In this document: in pieces, positions 9,885-20,238 of the stretch | Layout of the letters: each line of letters begins with the position of its first letter | How positions within the stretch are numbered: the stretch's first letter is position 1 | Source of the DNA: Harmonia axyridis | Taxonomy: Eukaryota > Arthropoda > Insecta > Coleoptera > Coccinellidae | Assembly: GCF_914767665.1 (NCBI RefSeq) | Contig: NC_059504.1 | Location: forward strand, 22,546,001 to 22,610,000 | Direction of reading: 5' to 3' | Length of the DNA stretch: 64,000 bases | The notes under the pieces: model-generated | Seen by the model: only the letters and a program-made list of their open reading frames with translations | Told to the model about the DNA's origin: nothing | Database searches by the model: none | Made by a program: the position numbers and the translations under genes

Positions 9885-11490
9885 GGAACATAATTTATAC
9901 AAGACCAAAAATGGTGTTGCATGTGCTATATTTGTCGATAGTACACCTCATTTATGGACTCTCCACCCAACCTCCAGTTTTTTCACGGCAGAAATGCACG
10001 CCATATGGCAGGCTTTGAAATATTGCGATATATCTAACAGATCATGTCACGTAATTTGTATTGACTCACTGAGTTCCTTGGAAAGAATCAAAAACCCCTT
10101 TGACTCTGATGGCGTGACCAACCAGGTTCATGCTTCTCTTTCGTGGCTAAGACAGCAAGCAGAAGATATTGTTTTTGTATGGACACCAGCTCATACTGGG
10201 ATACCTGGAAATGAGGCTGTAGATAAGGCAGCCAGAGATGCCACCACCCAAAGAACTTGTGATGTGATTATGATCGATCAAAACGACATTAAAAAATATT
10301 ATAAAGAACAATTCATGCTTGAATGGCAAGACGAATGGAACCAGAGTAACGCAAAACTAAAAGAGATTAAAACTCAGAGGAAAGAAAAGATAGAGGTGCC
10401 TTTAGAAGTAAATAGCGTTGTATTGTTATCAATTGCAACAGTATGATGAAAAAGTGAGATAGGACAACAACAAACCTGCAAAATTGACAACTAGAGGGGC
10501 GGTAAACATTTCAGTGGCGTAGTCAATGGGTCCCTTACTGACTCTTATTAAGTTTTCGGTGCTGAAATGTTTGGAACAAACATATGCATATTTCGGCAAA
10601 TTGTTCATTTGCGATATTAATACGTGGCACCATATTTTGCTAAATTCTCTATTTGAAGGAAACCTACAAATGTTAGCATTGAATTAAGTTTTCGATATCC
10701 CACAAATACTACGCCATAAACGAGATATATTCTACGCCTATGGACTCAAAACGTGAACTTACCTATGATAGGTTAGGTTTTCATTTCCGATGTTTTACAC
10801 ACTATACATGTTTTTCGAGTATTCACCATGATTAAAATTAACAATGTGTAACTTAAAATTTACAAACTTATATGAAATAACGCCGATTACAAACGTGAAA
10901 TTAAAATGAACAGTTAACCCTTAACGCACCTCTAGTTGACACGTGCAATAACAACAACTGAACTGTGTTGCCAAATCCTCAGAATATTCGCAAAACATCT
11001 ATGCCACAGAACGGAGAAAAGATTACTTCTTCCTCAGAATGGCAACGCAGTACATTATAAGTGTTTGTAAACAAAAATGTTATAGCGATGTCAACAAATG
11101 CTATAAGGCACCTCTATCTTTTCTTTCCTCTGAGGATTAAAACAACTACAGCAAAGAGGAAGAGTTGCCTGATACTGGAGCGTAGGGAGGATGTTTCTCT
11201 AACTAGGTTGAGAATAGGGCATACAAACCTAACTTCGCTCTATATGCTACGAGGGCTCAACCAACCCAGGTGTATAGAATGTGATGAAGTACTTACCGTT
11301 AAGCATATATTGATAGACTGTGATAAATATTGTAGCATTCGCAATGAATTGGGTATGGGTATAACTATAGGGGAGGTTTCGAAAGAGAACCAGGAATCTG
11401 AAAAAAAGGTAATCGATTTCTTAATAAAAACTTGGTTACTTGAAAAATTTAATATATTCACTATTATACTTGCTTATACATTTTAATTGT
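9885..11490 (+). pseudogene. Second LINE fragment: RNase H and C-terminal domain, split by a P-like element
   Basis: The 3' part of a LINE whose ORF2 carried RNase H, which would remove RNA from the cDNA hybrid. The reading frame from about 9893 shows VACAIFVDS, then FTAEMHAIWQALKYCD, then CIDSLSSLERI, and ends with VWTPAHTGIPGNEAVDKAAR. These are the E, D, H and D blocks of LINE RNase H. The first aspartate strand is missing at the 5' truncation. After the insertion at 10373-11134 the frame continues without loss (KLKEIK then TTTAKRKSC) into SLTRLRIGHTNLTSLYMLRG and C-x2-C...H..C-type CIECDEVLTVKHILIDCDK. This combination is typical of the Jockey, R1, Loa and I groups. It lies directly downstream of the other LINE, and a T/A-rich tail follows to about 11650. 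Confidence 0.8.
10373..11134 (-). mobile_element. P-element-like non-autonomous transposon, copy 1 (THAP exons on minus strand)
   Basis: Perfect 28-bp terminal inverted repeats begin CTCAGAGGAAAGAAAAGA. An 8-bp direct repeat, GATTAAAA, flanks them at 10365-10372 and 11135-11142. Removing the element and one repeat restores the LINE reading frame. Length is 762 bp, identical to copy 2 at 18858-19619, in the opposite orientation. The minus strand carries the same THAP-like exons, starting at ATG 10829, with the same early stop. An 8-bp duplication and a THAP domain fit the P superfamily (established for P elements). Confidence 0.9.
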
Positions 11491-12156
11491 TCATTTACAT
11501 AGATAATTGACTGTTCATTTACATAGATATTTATTTTTTTATTTACACTTTTTTCACATATTTATATATTTAGCTATTCACTTTTTTCTTTACATATTTA
11601 AATGTTCATTTATTTACATAGTTATATATTTATATACTCATAGATAACTTATTTATACAGGGTGGCCACTTTTTTAATGGGATTGTATTGGTAACTTTTA
11701 AACCATAAGAGTTAGAAGGTCGGTCAAATGGAGAAAAAGTGGCATGCATAGAAGCATTATCAAGCAGTTCAAACAAATCGAGATTATCAGAGCCGGTTAT
11801 TGAGATATCATAAGAAAAGTAAATTATGTCATTTTGATTTTTCTTTTTTTCCCACTTAATTTCAAATATCATCAAAAAATGTTACAGGAATTTTTTATTC
11901 GACAGTAAATTATCCTCAATTTGACGTAATCAGATTTCGTATCCAACGTTTCGTACTCTCTGGGCCACCTCAACCTCATTTTTTTCAATACGGACCTGCA
12001 TATTTGATGACATTTTTCGAAATAACTTTTAACGCTGAATTCAACGATATATCATACAATGTCATTCAAAGTAGATTTTCAGGTCAAATTTAATGACAAA
12101 CCTTTTCTTGGTCTCCAATAGAATTTGGAAGGCGAACGGTAGAATGACCATTTGTT
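11491..12156. other. LINE tail and a solitary element end
   Basis: Bases 11491-11650 are degenerate TTTACATA/TTTATTTA-type repeats, the likely tail of the preceding LINE. From about 11659 a TA-adjacent CAGGGTGGCCACTTTTTT looks like the end of a Tc1/mariner-type fold-back, but I found no matching inverted end. The rest is unassigned. Confidence 0.4.
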
Positions 12157-12460
12157 CACAGTTCAAATTTTTTATGTCCTGGTCGGTATTCGAAGTTGGA
12201 GGAAACAGTCAACATAATCATCATTCGAATTGATTTTAAACAATCTGTTCAGTTAAAAACGAAACGAATGACAACGATGTTGTACTATTCGACTCTTTCA
12301 AAATATCAAATCACTGTTCAAATTTTTTTTATGTCCTGGTCGGCATTCGAAGTTGTAGGAAATAGTCAACATTCAGTATCATTCAAAGTGGTTTCAAACA
12401 ATCTGTTCAATTAAAACCAAGATGAATGACAACAATGTTGTACTATTCGATTGAATATTA
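12157..12460 (+). repeat. Two-copy tandem repeat, period about 155 bp
   Basis: GTTCAAATTTTTTATGTCC at 12161 recurs at 12316. The following text (CATTCGAAGTT, GTCAACAT, AACAATCTGTTCA, GACAACGATGTTGTACTATTC) repeats in the same order with about 85 per cent identity by eye. Confidence 0.75.
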
Positions 12461-13099
12461 GGAAACATATCGGTGGCAGTGTAACAACCGATTTTTGACA
12501 AAATTGCATGCAAAAAGCTCTCACAATCTCTGAAAGAAGTTCTGCATGGCATACGTACCCATATATGATTTGATTCTTTATTTCACTACTCATTACTAAA
12601 AAATGTGAACATATACATACCTACATTTCTGAAGTCGAGGTTTCTTCTTTTATTGTATCATAGTCACGTTGGAGATATCAATGAACATGTATTAGTCTCG
12701 GATAGATTCCAGTTAATATAATACTCTCTGTAAGCTATCTGAGACCAACACAGTGGTTTATTATTTTATTTCATCATAGGAATTGTCAGGGCCGTCGCTA
12801 GCTAAACTGCTGCCCTAGGCAGATACCCATTTTGCAACTCTGCAGAATGCTAAAAATTAATATCGGATAATCGGGGTCCAGTGCCTGCTCAAGCGTTTCT
12901 ACCGCCCTGTTGAAAAATGTAAAAATACAAATCACAACCTTTTCAGGTTTGGGATTCTGTACTAAGCAAAAAAAAGCGGGTCGCAGTTCGGTTGGAGTGG
13001 ATGTTGGTTTGGTGAATTTGTTTTTGAAGATTTATTGTGGAAGTGTGAAAAACTCCACACTTTTTTATAAAAAATATTTTAGGAAAAAAAATGTATGTT
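12461..13099. other. Unassigned; possible short hAT-type end near 12787
   Basis: CAGGGCCGTCGCTAGC at 12787 resembles hAT terminal repeats, and CGTTTCTACCGCCCTG ends at 12909 as a weak inverse. No 8-bp duplication is evident, so a 123-bp miniature hAT is only a possibility. The remainder holds no gene I can support. Confidence 0.3.
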
Positions 13100-13767
13100 T
13101 GGGGTAAGTATTTTTTATTGATTCATATTTCAATCCAATAGATGATTCAGAATAAGTGTAATGTAATAAATAATAAACGTGCTCAACTGAATTCTAATGA
13201 ATACTAAACTTTTCGTAAAAATTCATCATTCCGAAAGGGCCTAATGATGCCTTAAGACCAAGAATCACAACAAACAGTTATTCGTTGTGGGTGAATCGGA
13301 GAACGTTAAATTACACCTTTTCAAAAGCATTGATGCAGAGCATGCTTTCAATTATATTCCTTGGTTTTTCTTTCATTCAATTATTCTCGAGAATGAATTT
13401 ATTCGATCAGTAACAGATTTTTTACTAAATTCACTCATTGGTGGTAATAGAGAAACAAGAAAATTCAAATCTAGCAACTTCGACTTTATCGAGTACAGGA
13501 CCCCCAAGTGACAATTTTTCTATACTGTTCATTCAGATTATCCATAAAGTGATCTATGCATTATTTTTCTGATTGGAAGCAATGGAAAGTACCCACCAAA
13601 ATTTGTGAATTTCATTTTTATATATTAACTTCGTTGTGAATGTTTTTATCTTTTGATTTTCTCCCTAGATTATTTATCTTCAGAGATGAAGACAATAATA
13701 AACTTTGAGTTTAATTTGAGGCGTCAAGTTCATTTTTTTCATAGTATGCTCACTTATGGAATTCTTT

Positions 13768-13992
13768 TCTGGGGAAGAAGTTGTAGGATTTCACATATGC
13801 CTACTTATGCGTATCGTCCCTGGCACACACACCGGACTCATCAGTGAGACTTTGGTATATTTGTGTGTGCCGTGTCACAGACGCTTGGGGAATTTTTTAT
13901 TATTATCGGGAGCCGCCGGGACTCGAACTCGGCACCTTGTCGCATCTCGGAGAGTGAGTCTACACTCTTAACCTCTAGGCCACCGAGTGCTG
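13768..13992 (-). mobile_element. tRNA-derived SINE (minus strand)
   Basis: Read on the minus strand, a tRNA-like head carries an A box (GGCCTAGAGGTTAAGAG, 13966-13982) and a B box (CCGAGTTCGAGTCCC, 13918-13932) at normal spacing, as RNA polymerase III promoters have. The tail continues through a unit containing TGTGACACGGCACACAC to about 13768. It lies inside the decayed LINE. A solitary tRNA gene is unlikely because the acceptor ends do not pair well and a long non-tRNA tail follows. Confidence 0.7.
13795..13850 (-). ncRNA. Hammerhead-ribozyme-like core in the SINE tail
   Basis: The minus strand reads CTGATGAGTCC (13834-13844), a 13-nt spacer, then GGGACGATAC (13811-13820). This has the hammerhead layout of CUGAUGA, stem II (GUCC with GGAC) and GA-A. 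The invariant GAA appears as GAU, so this copy is probably inactive. The downstream GCATA/TATGT could form a second helix. The resemblance is seen; ribozyme ancestry is inference. Confidence 0.45.
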
Positions 13993-16900
13993 TGTTTATT
14001 GTTGCTATGTGGAGCTTTATGAGAAGCCGCCACAAAGTTCTGAATGTAAAAGAATATTTATCAAACATGAACAGAATGCCATACGCATTCTATGCGATCT
14101 CAGAATAACAGATAGCTGTAGAAACCACTTCCGAAATGAAAACATACTTACCCTTAGCTCTATATAAAATATAAATTAAATTGTATACTGTATATGATAA
14201 TATAAAAGACTTGAAAAGAAATGAACATTATCATTGCTACACAACTAGGAATGCAGAGAAACTAGTTGTGCCCTACCAAAGAGTATCATCATCCCAGTTA
14301 AGTAGTAATCATGAAGCATTACAGATATATAACGAAATACCGGAATTTTAGAAAAAAATGACAAGGTCCAAATTGGAAAAAGAACTGAATAAGATTTAAG
14401 TGAAGAAAGCATATTATTCAATCGAGGAATTCTGGAATGATAAACTCTTATGTAAGTGTTTGATGCACGTTTTTATGTAAATATATTATTTATACTGACA
14501 ACCGTTGTGATCATGTTGATGGGAAGGTTATTCATGAGTATTTGTACTTGGTGAATAAAGTTTATTTATTTATTTATATCAGTCTGAAGACAACAAATTT
14601 CACCCAATGTTTTATTGTCTCATGAAACCTGTGATATTAATTTCCAAGTACGAATTTTTTCACAAATTCATAATTCGTAAGTTATTGGGCTTAGGGTTTT
14701 ACACCACTTCAGTAGCAGTGCTGCAGTGAATACTTCAAATTATTTTCTTCGATTTTTCGTTCATTCGAATCATTGGATCGTATTCTCGAGAATTAATTAA
14801 TTCAAACAGTAACAGATTTTTATCAAATTCTCTCACTTGCACGTCACTCACAATTGTAGACATTTGTTGGTGGTAATAAAGAACAAAAACTTTCAAATCT
14901 AGCAACTCCTACACTATCGTGAGTAGGACCTTCCGTTTGAATTTTTCCATAGTGTTTTCAGATTTTCCATAACTAAATGTGTGTTTTTCCTTAAGAGATG
15001 GATGCAATAAAAAGCATTGTAAGAAATTTGTCATCTCTAGTCAATTATGCCAACATAAAGACAACAAATTTCCCCCAACGGTTTATTGTCTCTTCTTCGG
15101 AGCTGTTACTAATTCCGAACCACCAAACTTTTTGCAAAGATCTATAATTCACTACACCAAGAATAACAACAAACAGTTATTCGTTGTGGGTGCATCGGAG
15201 AACGTCAAATTACACCTTTTCAAAAGCATTGCCGCAGAGCATGCTTTCAATTATAGGTATTCCATGATTTTTCTTTTATTCAATTACTCTCGAGAATGAA
15301 TTTATATTTCAGTAACAGACTTTTTACCAAAAACGAATGAAGCAACTCCTACACTATCGACCACAGGATCTCCCAGTGATCATTTTCCTATAGTGTTTTT
15401 TCATATTATCCATAATATAATCTGTGCATTCTTTTTTTTTTTGAAGATGGAAGCATTGGAAATTATTGACCAAAATTTGAGAATTTCAATTTTATATATT
15501 AATTTCATTGTGAATGTTTTTGGCAGTTGATTTTCTTCATTGTGAAATTATCAGTTGATTTTCTTCATTTTTTTCATAACGTGACCTAGTTATTCTAGTC
15601 TTAAAATTATATTGTTGGAAGTTTCGTTCATTCAATTCATTGGATATCATTCTTGAGAAAGAATTAAATCGAACAGTAACAAATTTTTTATTAATTCTCT
15701 CATTTTACTTCGAACGATTGTAGACATTTATTGGTGGTAATAAAGAACAGAACCATAAACATCGAATGAGATTTGGAGCTTGAAGTTTATAAATCACCTT
15801 GAAGACAACAAATCCCACCCAATGTTGTATTGCCTCATATAACCTGTGATATTAATTTCCAAGTAGGAATTTTTTTGAAATTCATAATTCGTAAATTATT
15901 GGGCTTGAAGTTTTACACCACTTCAGTAGCAGTGCTGCAGCGCATATTTAAAATTATATTCTTCGATTTTTCGTTCATTCAATTCATTGGTTCGTAATCT
16001 CGAGAATGAATTTATTCGAACAGTAACAGACTTTTTATAAATTCTCTCATTTACTTCGTTCGTTTGTTGGAGGTAATAACAAAACAAAAAACTCAAATGT
16101 AGTAACTGCTGCACAGGTACAGGACCTTCCTGTGATAACGTTTTCATACTGTTTTTTTTTCTTCTGAGATGGATGCAATAAAAAGCATTGCAGGCAATTT
16201 TTTTTCTTAAGTGATATACAGGCTGATTCCGGAGGAGACCGTCAGATTTTAGGAGAAGTTTACACTAGTCAAGGCAGTTTCGAAACCATGGTCGGTTTAT
16301 GGTTGGGGGCCTTTCTTGAGAGTCTACAGGGTGATTTGTCCGATTCGACCGATTTTTCTTTTATTCATAACCCTTATATGGCTTGATCAATATTGATGAA
16401 ATTTTCAGTGTAGAACATAATGATTGTCTACTTTCAATAATTCCAACACTTTTTCAAAAATACAGGGTGGGAATTATGATAAGTTCAGATTAAATTTGTA
16501 GGTTGAAAAAACACCTTGTACATTCCGTTTTCAAAAATTCGCTACCTGATTAAGATTCTTCCATAAGTTTACATTACTGGAGCGTTATTATTTTATTTGA
16601 CATACGTCCAGTTTTCCTAGAAAATTTTTTTAAAGATGAACAATATCGTTATTTCGCTCCAACGCAGTGAGAATATTCTAAACGCCACAAAGAATGCTTT
16701 CAATTACATTTCTTGATTTTTTTTATTCAATTATTCTTGATAATGAATCAGTTCGATCAGTAACAAATTCTTTACCAAAAGCTCTTTTATTGCTTAGCTC
16801 GTTTGTTGGTGGTAATAAAGAAACAAAAGAATTCAAATGTAGCAACTCCTACACTATTGTACACAGGATTTCCCAATGATCATTTTTCTATACTGTTTTT

Positions 16901-17560
16901 TCAGATTATATCCATAATGTGATTTGTGCATTTTTTTTTTTTTTTTGGAGATGGAAGCAATGGAAAGTAGTGACCAAAATTTGTTAATTTCAATTTTATA
17001 TATTTACTTTATTATGAGCTTTTTTGTCAGTTGATTTTCTCCAGATTTTCTATAACGTGACCTATTTATTTATAGTTTTCAGAGAAGAAGTAAAATAATG
17101 AACATTAAATGGAATTTGAAGCCTTGAGATTATTTATCACCTTGATGACAACAAATTTCACCCAAAGTTGTATTACCTCATAAAACCTGTGATATTAATT
17201 TCCAAGTAGGAATTTTTTTGAAATTCATATTTCGTAAATTATTGGGCTTGAACAGTAACAGACTTGTTATAAATTCTCTCATTTACTTCGTTGGCGGTAA
17301 TAACTCAAATGTAGAAACTCTTGCACTATCATGCACAGGTCTTTCTGAAATAACTTTTTCATGATGTTTTTGTTTTCAGATTATCCATAACGTAATCTGA
17401 GCATTCTCTTTTCTGAAATGAAATCAATGGAAAATATTGATCATAATTTGTGAATTTCAATTTTATATACATACATATAATATTCAATTCTTTTTCTGAA
17501 ATTCAATTTGATTTTCTCAATCACATTTGACGCTTTCTTAATTAGAATTGGAAATGGAGT

Positions 17561-17780
17561 ATTTGAGAATGAAAATGGGTTTTTTTTCGATAATGATTCA
17601 GTTTCACAAATTTGTTTCACAAATTGCCATGAAGGCATTTCATTTCTATTGAATTTTTCACATAAATTTCTTAACTTGAGATGGAATCACTACTTTGGAA
17701 ATAAGATCTGAATATTTCTCTTTTTTTGCGTAAATTTATACACTTCGTTTATGTCTAATATAAATGTGTAGGCAGTTCTA
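17561..17780. other. Unassigned sequence before the irritans mariner
   Basis: Short overlapping open frames on both strands with no motif. Nothing is supported. Confidence 0.4.
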
Positions 17781-18213
17781 TTAGGCCAATTGAAAAGTCC
17801 CTGGTCTGATGCACAGATGGCGGTGCTAGTATTAAATCCGTATGATTTTTAGTTAGTACCAACCTTCAACCGATACGTGTCAAAATTTTACAGCAGTCCG
17901 ATCATTAGTTTGTAAGATATTGCGATGTGAGTGTAGCTACTTTCGTTATTTGAAAGAAGATGGAAAAGAAAAATTCGAGTGCTGATAAAATATTGCATTT
18001 TTAAGGGAAAAAATACAGTTGAAGCAAAATCTTGGCTTGATGAAGAGTTTCCGGGGTCTGCACCAGAAAAATCAAACATCTTTGATTGGTATGCTAGGTT
18101 TAAACGTGGTGAAACGAAGACGGCGAACGCAGTGGACGTCCAAAAGAGGCGGTCAACGGAGAAAAAATCGAAAAAGTTCACAAAATAATTTGGAATGACC
18201 GTAAAGTGAAGTA
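17781..18213 (+). pseudogene. 5' fragment of an irritans-type mariner
   Basis: The terminal repeat TTAGGCCAATTGAAAAGTCC and the following CTGGTCTGATGCACAGATGGCG lie just after TA and match the Himar/irritans mariner end as I recall it. The transposase starts at ATG 17960 with MEKK, loses one base, then reads LIKYCIFKGKNTVEAKSWLD and SNIFDWYARFKRGE, the first helix-turn-helix region. A second frameshift follows before GRPK-like text. Homology fades after about 18213, so the catalytic domain and 3' repeat are absent. The copy is dead and unrelated to the intact mariner at 3.2 kb beyond the superfamily. Confidence 0.85.
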
Positions 18214-18857
18214 TTTTACTGAAACATTGAATGTTGTCATTAAAACAATTTTTTTATGAATATTGAACGATAGTGAATACTTTTCCTTATTATTTCTCTT
18301 CGGATTTTTCATTATGTGATCTGCTTATATTTTATGAGATGGATATCATAAAAAACCTTGTGTGAAGTTAGTCGTTTTTTAAGCCAATAAAGATCTCTGA
18401 AAAAAGTTACAAATTTCAACAAATGTGAATTATAGTATCAAATGCCTAGTGAAGACTCCAGAGTTAAAATTCTTTATAATTTGATGTCCTCTTAGTCAAT
18501 CCTTCTTACAATATAATAATTTGCTCATTTTTGTATTGCATGCTGTGAAACATTTAATAAAAAATAATCTCACAATAAATGTGACGCTGCAGATATGAAC
18601 CACTTGATGGTTTGCAACGATTTTGCACGCTTCAATTCATGTTACGCTACTGGAATTTTCGAAGACGCGGTAATTTGTCAATTAATCGTATGCCATCGGT
18701 CGGAATGCGGATGCGCGTGTCTAGAGAGAATTTTCTGGAAGATTTTCAATAATTATCGAGACTTCAGGAAGGATGCGTACCTTGTTTTAAAATTTAGCCA
18801 TTATTAGTTTAATTTGAGATTTGGAATTTAATTTATCGCCGAGAATTGTGTCGGGAT
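18214..18857. other. Unassigned
   Basis: A 70-codon plus-strand open frame begins with a real ATG at 18595 and is less AT-rich than its surroundings. It shows no recognisable domain, signal peptide or repeat. I would not call it a gene. Confidence 0.35.
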
Positions 18858-19619
18858 CTCAGAGGAAAGAAAAGATAGAGGTGCCTTATAGCATTTGTAT
18901 ACATCGCTATAACATTTTTGTTTACAAACACTTTTAATGTACTGCGTTGCCTTTCTGAGGAAGAAGTAATCTTTTCTCCGTTCTGTGGCATAGATGTTTT
19001 GCGAATATTCTGAGGATTTGGCAACACGGTTCTGTTGTTGTTATTGCACGTGTCAACTAGAGGTGCGTTAAGGGTTAACTGTTCATTTTAATTTCACGTT
19101 TGTAATCGGCGTTATTTCATACAAGTTTGTGAATATTAAGTTACATATTGTTAATTTTAATCATGGTAAATACTCGAAAAACATGTATGGTGTGTAAAAC
19201 ATCGGAAATGAAAACCTAACCTATCATAAGTAAGTTCACGTTTTGAGTCCATAGGCGTAGAATATATCTCGTCTATGGCGTAGTATTTGTGAGATATCGA
19301 AAACTTAATTCAATGTTAACATTTGTAGGTTTCCTTCAAATAGAGAATTTAGCAAAATATGGTGCCACGTATTAATATTGCAAATGAACAATTTGCCGAA
19401 ATATGCATATGTTTGTTGCAAACATTTCAGCACCGAAAACTTAATAAGAGGCAGTAAGAGAACCATTGACTACGCCACTGAAATGTTTACTGCTCCTCTA
19501 GTTGTCAATTTTGCAGGTTTGTTGTTGTCCTATCTCACTTTATCATCATACTGTTGCAATTGATTACAATACAACGCTATTTACTTCTAAGGGCACCTCT
19601 ATCTTTTCTTTCCTCTGAG
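18858..19619 (+). mobile_element. P-element-like non-autonomous transposon, copy 2
   Basis: A 762-bp element with the same perfect 28-bp terminal inverted repeats as copy 1. It is flanked by 8-bp direct repeats GTCGGGAT at 18850-18857 and 19620-19627. It contains remains of a THAP-domain gene on the plus strand. The equal length of both copies and their shared lesions argue that this deleted form itself was the mobile unit, moved by a transposase encoded elsewhere. Confidence 0.9.
19163..19516 (+). pseudogene. THAP DNA-binding domain remnant of a P-type transposase
   Basis: THAP domains are C2CH zinc modules that bind DNA; in P elements one sits at the transposase N-terminus. From ATG 19163 the protein shows the first zinc pair in KTCMVCKTSE (C8, C11). 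A one-base slip and a TAA follow in that frame; the next frame reads ENLTYHK up to a GTAAGT donor at 19230. After an intron of 99 bases (acceptor at 19328) it continues FPSNREFSKIWCHV with the conserved FP and W, then YAYVCCKHFSTENLI with the C-x2-H pair. A second donor-like GTTTGT follows at 19517. No RNase H-like catalytic domain is present. The same lesions are in copy 1 (ATG 10829, minus), so neither makes a full THAP protein. Confidence 0.8.
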
Positions 19620-19723
19620 GTCGGGATTCTCGCATATCCCGTGGGATTAGAACAACAGAAACCTCTCTTGGGATTGAAAAATTTCAAGAAGTACTTCCTT
19701 GAGATACAGAATTTGGAATAGTA

Positions 19724-19837
19724 TGTACCGGGTTTTTCACCATAATTTGACCCCCCCTTTAACTTTGTTACTAAAAGAGGTACAAAAAAATGTTTTCTAC
19801 AAAAGTTTCCCGAAATCGACTAGTGTTTTCAAAAATG
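19724..19837 (+). repeat. Direct repeat of the adjoining fold-back arm segment
   Basis: GTACCGGGTTTTTCACCATAA and the following hundred bases are repeated at 19990-20090, including AAAGAGGTACAAAAAAATG. It is a tandem duplication of one arm module just outside the fold-back. Confidence 0.7.
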
Positions 19838-20238
19838 AACTTAACTTGAATCGGTTTTTAATGAATTACTGTGCTATTTGGATGGAACCTATTCTGTAAA
19901 TGATTTTCAGCCTTCAGAATACCAGATCTTATCAAGGAGCTATAGTACTCCAGGTATTCTCTCAGATTCAGGAATTGAAGTGGTTTAACGTACCGGGTTT
20001 TGCACCATAATTTGACCCCCCTTCAACTTTGTTACTAAAAGAGGTACAAAAAAATGTTTTCTACAAAAGTTTTACGAAATCGAATAGTGTTTTTTAAAAT
20101 AATTTCAAAAAATGAAATATATACAGGGTGGGCAACATATTGATAGCAACTTCATTTTTTCAAATGGAACACCCTGTATATTTTTCTATATTTCACTAGC
20201 TCTTTTTCCCCTGATATCGAATATATAACATATGTTTA

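Larger units (their letters stand above)
13738..14575 (+). pseudogene. Decayed LINE 3' end, split by a SINE
   Basis: The plus strand begins SMLTYGILFWGR, which matches the LLYGILLWGNA block of the intact LINE at 54550. After the SINE it continues with AIRILCDLRITDSCRNHF, corresponding to MRIMHEMGSRDSCRTVF in that LINE. A further decayed part contains HYHCYTTRNAEKLVVP and ends YYSIEEFWND, the usual LINE C-terminus. Stops and frameshifts are frequent. The 3' end is AATAAAGTTTATTTATTTA at about 14555-14575. It is a dead, 5'-truncated relative of the 51-55 kb LINE group. Confidence 0.7.
13100..17560. repeat. Degenerate array of diverged kilobase-scale repeats
   Basis: The same series of words recurs several times along 4.4 kb. 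ACAACAAATTT-CACCCAA-GTTTATTG appears near 14590, 15062, 15800 and 17148. GATATTAATTTCCAAGTA appears near 14632, 15850 and 17190. TTGTTGGTGGTAATAA with AGAAACAA-A appears near 13440, 14865, 15730 and 16803. CTCGAGAATGAATTTATT and GATGGAAGCAATGGAAA-T also recur. Copies are diverged and partly rearranged. No unit encodes a recognisable protein. Confidence 0.6.

Noticed and set aside
12787..12909. Miniature hAT element
   Set aside because: One good end-like word, but the opposite end is weak and no 8-bp duplication is present.
18595..18807. 70-codon cysteine-containing open frame
   Set aside because: Real ATG and balanced composition, but no recognisable domain, splice partner or second copy.
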